A DNA stretch of 56,363 bases from Glaciihabitans tibetensis (GTDB lineage Bacteria; Actinomycetota; Actinomycetes; Actinomycetales; Microbacteriaceae): contig NZ_PVTL01000013.1 in assembly GCF_003003265.1 (NCBI RefSeq), positions 1 to 56,363 on the forward strand, read 5' to 3'. The position numbers and the translations under genes are program-made. The notes beneath the pieces are model-generated. The model saw only the letters and a list, made by a program, of their open reading frames with translations, was not told where the DNA came from and made no database searches. Shown piece by piece: positions 8,308-15,997 of the stretch (its first letter is position 1; each line of letters opens with the position of its first letter).

Positions 8308-9199
8308 CGTCGTAACGCACGCTCATGGTGTGGCTGGCGCCCGCCTCCAGCGTGACGGCGGCGGCACCGACATTGCAGGTCTCAACGCACACCATCGTGG
8401 TCCACTCGTCGTCGCCGAAGTCGGCCATCTTCGCCGCTTTCGCCACCCACGGATTCCAGACCACCGTGCTCGACGACTCGCGCGGCTTCACGTCGATCAC
8501 GCGCTTCGCGTTCGGATCCACCACCCCGATCGTCTCGGCACTGCCCAGGTAGACGCGGTCGGTTTCGCCGACAAATCGCACAGCTTCTCCCTCTGCGGGG
8601 AGGGGGCTCGGGCCGTCGAGCTTGTCGAGGAAGGGCACGTCCTCGAGGCCCGTGACGGAGACCGAGCGGATGTCGCTGACCCCAAAGTACGTGTGCAGCG
8701 CAGCCTCGTAGGTGAACGCCTTGCGGTCGGGGTTGGTCACCGTCAGTGCCAGGTCCAGATGGCCGCCGACCGTTACCGTATAGAGCGCCTCAAACCGGTG
8801 GCCCCAGGCGGATGCGCGGGTCGCGAGGTCGTCATGCAGGCGCAGCGTGAGCACCACGGTGGAGCCCACATCCTTGGCTTCGACTAACTCCCACTCGGCT
8901 AGGCGGGCGAAGCCGTGGGACGGTTCGGACGGATCATCCGCATTCGCACCAAACCACGGGAAGCAGATCGGAACCCCACCACGCAACGGAACCCCGTCGG
9001 TGTATTCGCTTTTCTCGCTCATCCAAATGACCGAGGCGTCCGTGCCGGCCGGGGTCCACGACGCGACGTGCGCGCCACGCAGGTAGATCTCCGCCGAGGC
9101 GCTGGGAGCGGTGACCCGCAGCACGCGAAGACCGCCGGGCCCGACATCCGCCTGAACGGACGCGGGAAGGGACGGGATGGGTGCGGGCAAGACAGACAC
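8294..9199 (-). CDS. D-hexose-6-phosphate mutarotase (YeaD-like aldose 1-epimerase family)
   Basis: A 301-aa protein of the aldose-1-epimerase fold, YeaD/apospory-associated branch, which interconverts anomers of hexose 6-phosphates. Visible hallmarks are LRGAHVASWTP, ...VIWMSEKSEYTDGVPLRGGVPICFPWFG, SHGFARLAEWEL with the catalytic His, and the LHTYFGVSDI segment. Length and motif order match the family. The ATG at 9199 follows a GGAGGTCCC SD. It is convergent with the second GAF-ANTAR gene with a 14-bp tail overlap. Confidence 0.92.
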   Translation of the reverse strand: MSVLPAPIPSLPASVQADVGPGGLRVLRVTAPSASAEIYLRGAHVASWTPAGTDASVIWMSEKSEYTDGVPLRGGVPICFPWFGANADDPSEPSHGFARLAEWELVEAKDVGSTVVLTLRLHDDLATRASAWGHRFEALYTVTVGGHLDLALTVTNPDRKAFTYEAALHTYFGVSDIRSVSVTGLEDVPFLDKLDGPSPLPAEGEAVRFVGETDRVYLGSAETIGVVDPNAKRVIDVKPRESSSTVVWNPWVAKAAKMADFGDDEWTTMVCVETCNVGAAAVTLEAGASHTMSVRYDVTGR

Positions 9200-9377
9200 T
9201 GGGACCTCCGGGTCGTTGTGATTCGCTCAGTACCATCATCCTCAGTCTTGAGGTGCCGCACCAACCCGACGGGTCGCTGCAACCTAAGCATTCGCCGGAC
9301 TCGCTGAAGCCGTAGCGCCGCCGCCGCGCGCCCGGCATGCTGGGGAAATGACACGGCGACCGAGCGAGTAACCCAGC

Positions 9378-10160
9378 ATGATTCTGGACTTTGCGGATGA
9401 TTTCTCCGGGCCGGCCCTCGACGCGCAGCGCTGGGTTGACCACTATCTGCCGCAGTGGAGCACCCCGGAGCGATCGCGGGCTCGCTACGACTTCGACGAG
9501 GGCGGACTGCGATTGCGGATCGACGTCGACCAGGCGACTTGGCCCGACGAAACCGGGCAGCTACGGGTGTCGAATATTCAGACCGGCTCGTTTTCGGGCG
9601 AGCGTGGTTCCGACCGGGGAACCCATCGGTCTGACCCAGGTCTCCGGGTCCGCACCCCGGTGGAGACCCGGCGGCTGTGGACACCGAGTGCGGGCGCCGA
9701 CGATGCGAGGCGGGTCGATGTGACCCTGCGGGCAACAGCCCACCCCGCGTGTATGGTCGCGGTGTGGCTTGTGGGATTCGAAGAGGATTCTCCCGCCGAT
9801 TCCGGTGAGATTTGTATCGCTGAGCTGTTCGGCTCGGCGATCACCGCGGACAGTGCACGGGTCAACGTGGGCGTGAAGGCGCACCACGACCCGCGATTGC
9901 GTGACGAAATGGCCGTCACGACCCTCGCGTGCGACGTCACCCAGGAACACAGTTACGGAGGCGAGTGGGGACCAGACCGGGTCAGGTTCTTCGTTGATGA
10001 GCAACTCATCCATACCGTCAATCAGGGTCTCAGCTACCCGGTGCAGCTAATGGTGGACCTGTTCGAGTTTCCTGACGAGACGCGCCGCAGCCGGGACCCA
10101 GCGGACTATCCCAAAACGGCGCACGTGCGCGGAGTGCGCGGGTACCGCCGCGCTCGCTGA
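9378..10160 (+). CDS. GH16-like / concanavalin-A-fold protein with altered catalytic motif
   Basis: A 260-aa protein with the opening DDFSGPALDAQRWVDHYLPQWS and overall jelly-roll pattern of GH16-type carbohydrate-active proteins. The region where GH16 enzymes carry ExDxxE reads GEICIAELF here. The two glutamates are kept, but the central Asp is Cys, so classical activity is uncertain. There is no signal peptide, which is unusual for GH16 and suggests an intracellular protein. Trp-rich sugar-binding patches remain (PQWS, YGGEWGPDRVRFFVD). It lies next to, but convergent with, the TetR gene of the glycoside operon. An atypical GH16 or a lectin-like protein are both possible. Confidence 0.65.
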   Translation: MILDFADDFSGPALDAQRWVDHYLPQWSTPERSRARYDFDEGGLRLRIDVDQATWPDETGQLRVSNIQTGSFSGERGSDRGTHRSDPGLRVRTPVETRRLWTPSAGADDARRVDVTLRATAHPACMVAVWLVGFEEDSPADSGEICIAELFGSAITADSARVNVGVKAHHDPRLRDEMAVTTLACDVTQEHSYGGEWGPDRVRFFVDEQLIHTVNQGLSYPVQLMVDLFEFPDETRRSRDPADYPKTAHVRGVRGYRRAR

Positions 10161-10177
10161 AGCGGCACCTGGTTCCG

Positions 10178-10783
10178 TTAGGCGTCGAAGCCGCGCTCAA
10201 GCGTGATCAACGCCGTGCGCCAGGCCTCTGCGTCGACGGCAAAGTGATGTGTCTCACCACTCTCGAGGTGCTCGAGTGTCATGGTGTGGAGGAGCCCGCC
10301 AACGAGCTCGGGCAGAAATCGCACGCTCGCGTGCGCAGGATATTGATGCACCACGTGCGTTACGACCTGGGCTATCCGCGCGACTTCGCTGCGGTAGTAC
10401 GCGGCCACGGTGGGTATCTCCAACAGAGAGACTCGGGCTCGTCGACGGCGAATCGTCACCTCGTCGGGATCGTCGGCACCGTATGCGTCACGCTCGATTG
10501 CCCAGATAAGCGCGCGCACCGGGGGTAGACCGGAGCTCAGCGCTTCACGGAGGTCGACGGCCATGTTCTGGAAGACACCGCCGCTGAACAGTACGGCCTC
10601 TTTGCACGAGAAGTAACGGAAGAAGGTGCGTCGCCCGACCGAGGCCGCGGCGGTGATGTCATCGATGGTTGTGCTGTCGAAGCCGCGACTCTCGAACAAG
10701 TCGAGTGCTGCCACCCGGATGTCCTCGCGGGTGCGGTCCTTTTGCTCTGCGCGGGTGCTGCGCGCGGGTGTACTCATCTGCAT
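10178..10783 (-). CDS. TetR/AcrR family regulator, probable repressor of the divergent glycoside operon
   Basis: A 201-aa regulator with an N-terminal HTH (TREDIRVAALDLFESRGFDSTTIDDITAAASVGRRTFFRYF) and a helical C-terminal ligand domain. I chose the ATG at 10783 because GGAG lies 6 nt upstream; the longer frame to 10819 lacks an SD. It is transcribed away from the ABC importer/GH1 operon that starts at 10963. Two near-identical palindromes sit between them, so autoregulation and control of the operon are strongly implied. The inducer is unknown; a sugar, glycoside or its product would fit. Confidence 0.9.
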   Translation of the reverse strand: MQMSTPARSTRAEQKDRTREDIRVAALDLFESRGFDSTTIDDITAAASVGRRTFFRYFSCKEAVLFSGGVFQNMAVDLREALSSGLPPVRALIWAIERDAYGADDPDEVTIRRRRARVSLLEIPTVAAYYRSEVARIAQVVTHVVHQYPAHASVRFLPELVGGLLHTMTLEHLESGETHHFAVDAEAWRTALITLERGFDA

Positions 10784-10835
10784 ATCGTGCTCCGTTCCTT
10801 CCACATTCGATGGTGCCATGCTCGAACCCTAAACG

Positions 10836-10898
10836 TGGCACTAGTGCCATTTATGTTCGCATTCCGTTCATTCAATGGAAAGTGGCACTGGTGCCACT
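10836..10898. promoter_or_regulatory. Twin TetR-type operators
   Basis: TGGCACTAGTGCCA at 10836-10849 is a perfect 14-bp palindrome. AGTGGCACTGGTGCCACT at 10881-10898 has perfect 8-bp arms around a 2-bp centre. They share the core GTGGCACT(A/G)GTGCCA, and their centres are 47 bp apart, about 4.5 helical turns. Both lie in the divergent promoter region between the TetR gene and the ABC lipoprotein gene. Confidence 0.88.
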
Positions 10899-10962
10899 AT
10901 TCACAATTCGCCCGTAACTTCGGTTGCGTGGTCACCCCGGCCACTTGACCAGGAGGACTTCC

Positions 10963-12495
10963 ATGTTCCGACGTACGGCAACCGGCGCCCTGCTCGCAGT
11001 CGCGCTGACCGGTGCGCTCGCACTCTCCGCGTGCAGCAGCCCAGCAACCACCGCCACCAACGCCACCAGTGAGATTTCTGAGGGAGGCACGCTCACCGTC
11101 GCGCTCGACCGCGAACTGCCCACCCTCGATGTCACCAACGGCCTGCTCGCACAGCAGCCCGTTCTGATTCTGTCCAACGCGCTCTACCAGCCGTTGATGG
11201 CGCCCGCAGCGGGTGGAACGTTCACCCCCGGGCTCGCTAAGTCCCTAGAGTCAGACGAGACCGCAACGCACTGGACGCTGACGATCCCGGACGACGTCAC
11301 CTTCTCGGACGGTTCGCCCCTGACGACCGCAGCAGTCAAGGCGCATGTCGAGCGTCTCGCCAACCCCGAGTCGAAGTCATCCGCCGCCGGACAGGCCAAG
11401 CAGATCGCCGGAATGACGATCACCGACGACACCACCATGGTCTTCGACCTCGCCGCCCCCAACGCCGACTTCGCTTCACTTCTCGCGCGCACCCTCGGCA
11501 TGATCACCTCCACAACGGCGACGGACGAGCTCGGCTTCCCCCTCGGCGCCGGCCCCTTCGTCATTGACGCGTTCACGCCGGGCGATTCCGTCACCGTCGT
11601 CCGCAACGAGAACTACTGGGGAGAGCCCGCGGCCCTCGACAGCATCACATTCAAGATGATGCCCGACGCCGACTCGCGCTACCAGAGCCTTCAGTCTGGC
11701 GACGTCGACCTGATCTGGACCGAGGTGACGAGCCAGTTCGAGCAGGCCCGCGCCGATGATTCACTCGAGGTGCACGCGGCCCCCGCCGCGGTGAGCAGCC
11801 TGCTGCTGAACCTGTCCAACCCGAAGTTCGAGGACGTAGAGATCCGCACCGCGCTCGCACAGGCGATCGACCGTGACGCAGTCAACGCGGTGGTGAACCT
11901 CGGCGAAGGCATAACCGTAGACAGCCCCTACAGCCTGTTGGGCGACCTCGCCCCCACAGTCGACTACCCCGAATACGACGTCGAGGCAGCGAAGGACGTA
12001 CTCGAGGGAGCCGGTCTCAGCTTTACGATCGCCTCCGACAACTCCCCGGACTCGATCCAGCGCGCCACCGCGATCAAGGACATGCTCGGTGAGGCCGGAG
12101 TAGAGGTCGAGATCGAGCCAGTGGAGGGAGCTTCCTTCAGCTCCACACTCGCGGCCAAGGACTTCGAAGCCGCCCAGCTGGTTACCTCGATCTTCTCCGA
12201 CCCCTCAGGCGGAGCGCTCGTAGCCACCTCGACCGGGCCCTACAACTTCACGGGGTACGCCAACGATGAGGTCGACCAGTTCCTCAAAGAAGCCAGCGGT
12301 ATGACCGGCGGAACCGAGCGCTCCACTCTGCTCGCGGACGCGTCGGAACAGCTCGCGACCGACCTGCCCATGCTGTGGCTGACCGCGAGCAACGCGGGCC
12401 TCATCGGCTCCGCGGACCTTGCCGGGTTCCCGGACCTCACCGGCATCACCCTCATCTCGGTGCAGCCGGCGCAGATCGGGTGGGCTGCCGAGTGA
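10963..12495 (+). CDS. ABC transporter substrate-binding lipoprotein, family 5
   Basis: A 510-aa extracellular solute-binding protein of the peptide/nickel (SBP_bac_5) family. The signal peptide ends in the lipobox LSAC with Cys24 as the lipidated residue. Family features follow: LTVALDRELPTLD, ALYQPLMAPAAGG, THWTLTIPDDVTFSDG, FPLGAGPFVIDAFTPGD and VRNENYW. I chose the ATG at 10963 because a perfect AGGAGG lies 6 nt upstream. Family-5 binders are known to carry oligosaccharides as well as peptides. With a GH1 enzyme at the end of the operon, a glycoside or oligosaccharide ligand is the better inference here. Its stop overlaps the permease start by 4 nt. Confidence 0.93.
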   Translation: MFRRTATGALLAVALTGALALSACSSPATTATNATSEISEGGTLTVALDRELPTLDVTNGLLAQQPVLILSNALYQPLMAPAAGGTFTPGLAKSLESDETATHWTLTIPDDVTFSDGSPLTTAAVKAHVERLANPESKSSAAGQAKQIAGMTITDDTTMVFDLAAPNADFASLLARTLGMITSTTATDELGFPLGAGPFVIDAFTPGDSVTVVRNENYWGEPAALDSITFKMMPDADSRYQSLQSGDVDLIWTEVTSQFEQARADDSLEVHAAPAAVSSLLLNLSNPKFEDVEIRTALAQAIDRDAVNAVVNLGEGITVDSPYSLLGDLAPTVDYPEYDVEAAKDVLEGAGLSFTIASDNSPDSIQRATAIKDMLGEAGVEVEIEPVEGASFSSTLAAKDFEAAQLVTSIFSDPSGGALVATSTGPYNFTGYANDEVDQFLKEASGMTGGTERSTLLADASEQLATDLPMLWLTASNAGLIGSADLAGFPDLTGITLISVQPAQIGWAAE

Positions 12496-13442
12496 CCACC
12501 GCCTGGTTGCCGCGCGCGGGCCGATCGCTGTTGGTCCTGATCGTCATCGCGGCGCTCACCTGCCAACTCGCCTTGCTCCTGCCCGGCGACCCGGCGCTCA
12601 TCCTCCTCGGACAGGAATCGACCGAGGCCCAGCGTGAAGCACTTCGCCACACGCTGGGCCTCGACCAGAACGGCCTCCTGCGCTTCCTTAGCTTTATGGG
12701 TGGAGTAGTTACCGGCGACTGGGGCACGTCGTTTACGTCGGGGCGGCCGGTGCTGTCCGAAATCCTCGCGCGCGTGCCCGCCACCGCCGAACTGGTGATC
12801 CTCAGCCAGGTAGTCGCCCTCGCCATCGCCATCCCTCTCGCGCTGCACAGCGCGCGCAACCCAGGCGGGCGGTTCGACCGGATTACCTCGACTGGCACCT
12901 TCCTGCTTCTCGCCCTGCCGTCGTTCGTCGTCGGCGTTCTCGCCATCCAGCTCTTCGCCGTCCAACTCGGCTGGCTCCCGGCGTCTGGCTACACCCCGTT
13001 TGCCGAGAACCCGCTGGATAACCTCTCCCGGATGGTGCTCCCCGTGTTCACGCTCGGGGTTGCCGAGGGTGCGGTGTACCTGCGCGCACTGCGGGGTTCT
13101 GCGATGGAGTCGCTGCACTCTCCCTACGCATACGCGTCGATCGTGCGAGGGGCGTCTGACCCGCAGTTGCTCTGGTGGCGGATCCTGCGCCCCTCGTCAT
13201 CCACCTTGATCGCCCTCGTCGGAATCAACCTGGCGGTGGCGCTCGGCGGCACTCTGCTCGTCGAAAGCCTGTTCGCCATTCCCGGACTGGGCCGCCTCAC
13301 CGTTGGTGCGCTCGGCGCCCGAGACCTCCCCGTCATCCAGGGTGTTGTGCTGTTCGCCGCGGTCATCGTGGTGGTTGCCGGCATCCTCACCGATATCGCG
13401 GTGCGCCGCGTCGACCCAAGGAGCACCCGTGAGCGTCACTGA
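12492..13442 (+). CDS. ABC transporter permease, DppB type
   Basis: A 316-aa inner-membrane permease with six predicted helices. It has the DppB-like N-terminus (LVLIVIAALTCQLALLLPGD, then GLDQ), a GDWGTSF segment and the EAA-type coupling loop (YASIVRGASDPQLLWWRILRPS). The start is the GTG at 12492, overlapping the binding-protein stop (GTGA), which fits translational coupling. The longer frame upstream lies inside the previous gene and is spurious. Confidence 0.92.
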   Translation: MTTAWLPRAGRSLLVLIVIAALTCQLALLLPGDPALILLGQESTEAQREALRHTLGLDQNGLLRFLSFMGGVVTGDWGTSFTSGRPVLSEILARVPATAELVILSQVVALAIAIPLALHSARNPGGRFDRITSTGTFLLLALPSFVVGVLAIQLFAVQLGWLPASGYTPFAENPLDNLSRMVLPVFTLGVAEGAVYLRALRGSAMESLHSPYAYASIVRGASDPQLLWWRILRPSSSTLIALVGINLAVALGGTLLVESLFAIPGLGRLTVGALGARDLPVIQGVVLFAAVIVVVAGILTDIAVRRVDPRSTRERH

Positions 13443-14316
13443 TTTGACCACTCCCCTGACCTCACCCTCTGGCGCGGCCTCAGGGCCCGGCACACCACCG
13501 TCGGCCTCCGTTGCTCGACGTCGCATCCCGCGGGTTGGTGTGATGCTTGCCACCGCGTGGCTCGTGCTACTGGCGATCGCAGCGCTCGCTGCCGCGGTGG
13601 GGCTTACCGTGGATCCCCTCGCCAACGACTATTCCGTCATCAGCCAGGCACCGAGCCTCGCCCACCCCTTCGGGACGGACAACCTCGGTCGTGACGTATT
13701 CTCCCGGTCGCTCCACGGGGCCGCGGCGAGCGCGGTCGTCGCACTGGTCACCGTCGTAGTCGGCGGAGGCATCGGCATTCTCCTCGGAGTCTGGGCGGGA
13801 CTGCGGCGCGGGTTTGCCGACGCGGTGGTGGGTTTTCTTACCGACGTGACCATCGCCCTGCCGTCGCTCATCATCGTGGCGACCATCGTGACGCTGACCG
13901 GACCCAGCCTTCCGACCATCTCGCTCACCATTGCCGGCTTCGCTATTCCGGTGTTCGCGAGACTCAGCCGGAGCGCGACGCTCGCCATCGCCACCGAGAA
14001 CTACGTCATCGTCGCACGTACCCTCGGAGCGAGCGGGTGGCGCATTCTTACCCGCGAGGTACTTCCCAGCGTTTTGCCCATCATGATGCCGTTCATCATG
14101 ACCACCCTCGCCACCGCGATCGTCGCCGAGGGAGCGCTGAGCTTTCTCGGCTTCGGGCTACGACCGCCCGAGCCGTCGTGGGGTGGCCTCATCGCCGAAG
14201 GCCGCACCCAATTGCCGGTCGCGCCCTGGGTGACTCTTATGCCCGCGCTGCTGCTGTGCGCAACCATCCTGTCCATCAACGTGCTCGGAGAGCACTCCCG
14301 GGAAGCGAAACGATGA
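13429..14316 (+). CDS. ABC transporter permease, DppC type
   Basis: A 295-aa permease of the DppC branch. A cytoplasmic Pro/Ser-rich N-terminus precedes the first helix (VGVMLATAWLVLLAIAALAA). The diagnostic HPFGTDNLGRDVFSR motif follows the first periplasmic segment. The coupling loop is YVIVARTLGASGWRILTREVLPS, and the C-terminus has FLGFGLRPPEPSWG. The GTG start at 13429 has AAGGAG 4-5 nt upstream and overlaps the previous permease by 14 nt. It pairs with the DppB-type permease to form the channel. Confidence 0.92.
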   Translation: MSVTDLTTPLTSPSGAASGPGTPPSASVARRRIPRVGVMLATAWLVLLAIAALAAAVGLTVDPLANDYSVISQAPSLAHPFGTDNLGRDVFSRSLHGAAASAVVALVTVVVGGGIGILLGVWAGLRRGFADAVVGFLTDVTIALPSLIIVATIVTLTGPSLPTISLTIAGFAIPVFARLSRSATLAIATENYVIVARTLGASGWRILTREVLPSVLPIMMPFIMTTLATAIVAEGALSFLGFGLRPPEPSWGGLIAEGRTQLPVAPWVTLMPALLLCATILSINVLGEHSREAKR

Positions 14317-15158
14317 GCTCACAACCAATCCTCGAGGTGCGCGACCTCACCGCCACGGTGCTCCGCCGCGGGGTCGAACGGACAGTCGTTGAAGGCGCCT
14401 CCTTCACGCTCTACCCCGGACGTTCGCTCGGCATCGTCGGTGAGTCTGGCGCGGGCAAGTCGATGCTCATCCGATCCATCCTCGGGGTGCATCCGCCCGG
14501 GGTCGCGATGCGCGTCACTGGACACGTTCAGCTCGACGGACACGACATGCTCGCCCTCCGCGGCCGCGCCCACCGCCGCGCACTTGCCACCAGTGTGGGC
14601 ATGATCCACCAGGATCCGCTCCGCTCGCTCAACCCGACCATTCGGGTAGGCGACCAACTCACCGAGGTACTGGCCTTTGCGGGCGGCACCGGGCGAAGCG
14701 AGCGTGCTCGCCGGGGCATCGAGCTCATGCGCAGCGTGGGATTCCGAAGCCCGGAGAGTGAGTCGCGCCGGTTCCCCCACGAACTGTCCGGAGGGCAGCG
14801 GCAGCGGATCGGGATCGGCGCTGCGGCGCTGACCGAACCGGCCCTGCTCATCGGTGACGAGCCGACGACGGCGCTGGATGTCACCGTGCAGAAGCGGGTC
14901 CTCGACATCATGGACGAGACGCGGGCGCGCACCGGATCGAGCCTCCTCCTCGTCACCCACGACCTCGGCGTTGCCGCGGAACGCTGCGACGACATCGTGG
15001 TGATGCGCGCGGGGCAGATCGTGGAGTCCGGCCCCACGGCTCAGGTCATCTCCGCCCCAGCACACCCGTATACGCGGGCACTCCTCGACAGCATCCCGCG
15101 CCTCGACGGCCCCCGCGTGCGCCGCCTTCACACCTCGGCAGATGGAGTTCTCTCATGA
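14313..15158 (+). CDS. ABC transporter ATP-binding protein, DppD type
   Basis: A 281-aa ATPase. Walker A is GESGAGKS (residues 43-50), Q-loop MIHQDPLRSLNP, signature LSGGQRQRIGIG, Walker B LLIGDEPTTALD and switch His in LLLVTHDLG. The C-terminal oligopeptide-transport tail (SAPAHPYTRALLDSIPRLDG) is present but shorter than in DppD proteins that bind an iron-sulfur cluster, and no C-terminal Cys cluster is seen. The ATG at 14313 overlaps the preceding stop (ATGA). Confidence 0.93.
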   Translation: MSSQPILEVRDLTATVLRRGVERTVVEGASFTLYPGRSLGIVGESGAGKSMLIRSILGVHPPGVAMRVTGHVQLDGHDMLALRGRAHRRALATSVGMIHQDPLRSLNPTIRVGDQLTEVLAFAGGTGRSERARRGIELMRSVGFRSPESESRRFPHELSGGQRQRIGIGAAALTEPALLIGDEPTTALDVTVQKRVLDIMDETRARTGSSLLLVTHDLGVAAERCDDIVVMRAGQIVESGPTAQVISAPAHPYTRALLDSIPRLDGPRVRRLHTSADGVLS

Positions 15159-15997
15159 GCGACGTAGCGAGCACGCCAGACGTATTGATCGTGAGCAACC
15201 TCGTCGTCGGATACGGCGACCGGGTGGTGCTCGACGGTGTCAGCATCAACGTGCCAAAGGGCGGAAGCGTCGGGTTGGTCGGCGAGTCCGGCTCGGGCAA
15301 GTCGACCTTTGCGCGAACGATCCTCGGACTTCAGAAACCGCGGTCCGGTTCCATCAACATCGCCAGTGGCGGAGCCGACCACCCGGTGCAGATGGTGTTC
15401 CAGGATCCCATCTCGTCGCTGAACCCTCACCGCGCCGCCCTCGATATCGTTGCCGAGCCGCTCACGATTCGAGGCGAGGGGACGATGCGCCAGCGCCGGG
15501 AGAGCGCGCGCGAGTTGCTCAGCCGGGTCGGGCTGGATCCCCACCGCTTCGCCGATGCACGGCCCAGCACACTCTCCGGGGGTCAGGCTCAACGCGTGGC
15601 CATCGCTCGGGCACTGATCGCGCGGCCCGCGCTGCTGCTCTGCGACGAACCGGTCTCCTCTCTCGACGTGTCCGTTCAGGCCCGCGTTCTCAACCTGCTC
15701 GCCGAACTTCGAGACGAGATCGGGCTGAGCATGCTGTTCATCTCCCACGATCTCGCCGTGGTACGGATGATCGCGGACTCGGTCGCGGTGCTTTGCGAGG
15801 GCCAGATTGTCGAGAGCGGCGACACTGAGAGCGTCATCTCAGCACCGCAGCACGAGTACACGCGGCAGCTGCTCGAGGCGGCGCCTCGACTTCCGGGGGC
15901 TTCGCGGCCCGCCCCGACATCCACCTTGATTGACCCTGTGAATTTTTCTCCACCGGCCCCATTCGCGGGCCCATCACCTGAACCGAAAGACGACTGA
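15155..15997 (+). CDS. ABC transporter ATP-binding protein, DppF type
   Basis: A 280-aa ATPase and partner of the preceding one. Walker A GESGSGKS (43-50), Q-loop VFQDPISSLNP, signature LSGGQAQRVAIA, Walker B LLLCDEPVSSLD and switch His in LFISHDLAV are all present. The tail after residue about 250 is Pro/Ala-rich and low-complexity. The start overlaps the previous gene (ATGA) and its own stop overlaps the GH1-fusion start (TGATG), so seven genes from 10963 to 19151 read as one unit. Confidence 0.93.
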   Translation: MSDVASTPDVLIVSNLVVGYGDRVVLDGVSINVPKGGSVGLVGESGSGKSTFARTILGLQKPRSGSINIASGGADHPVQMVFQDPISSLNPHRAALDIVAEPLTIRGEGTMRQRRESARELLSRVGLDPHRFADARPSTLSGGQAQRVAIARALIARPALLLCDEPVSSLDVSVQARVLNLLAELRDEIGLSMLFISHDLAVVRMIADSVAVLCEGQIVESGDTESVISAPQHEYTRQLLEAAPRLPGASRPAPTSTLIDPVNFSPPAPFAGPSPEPKDD

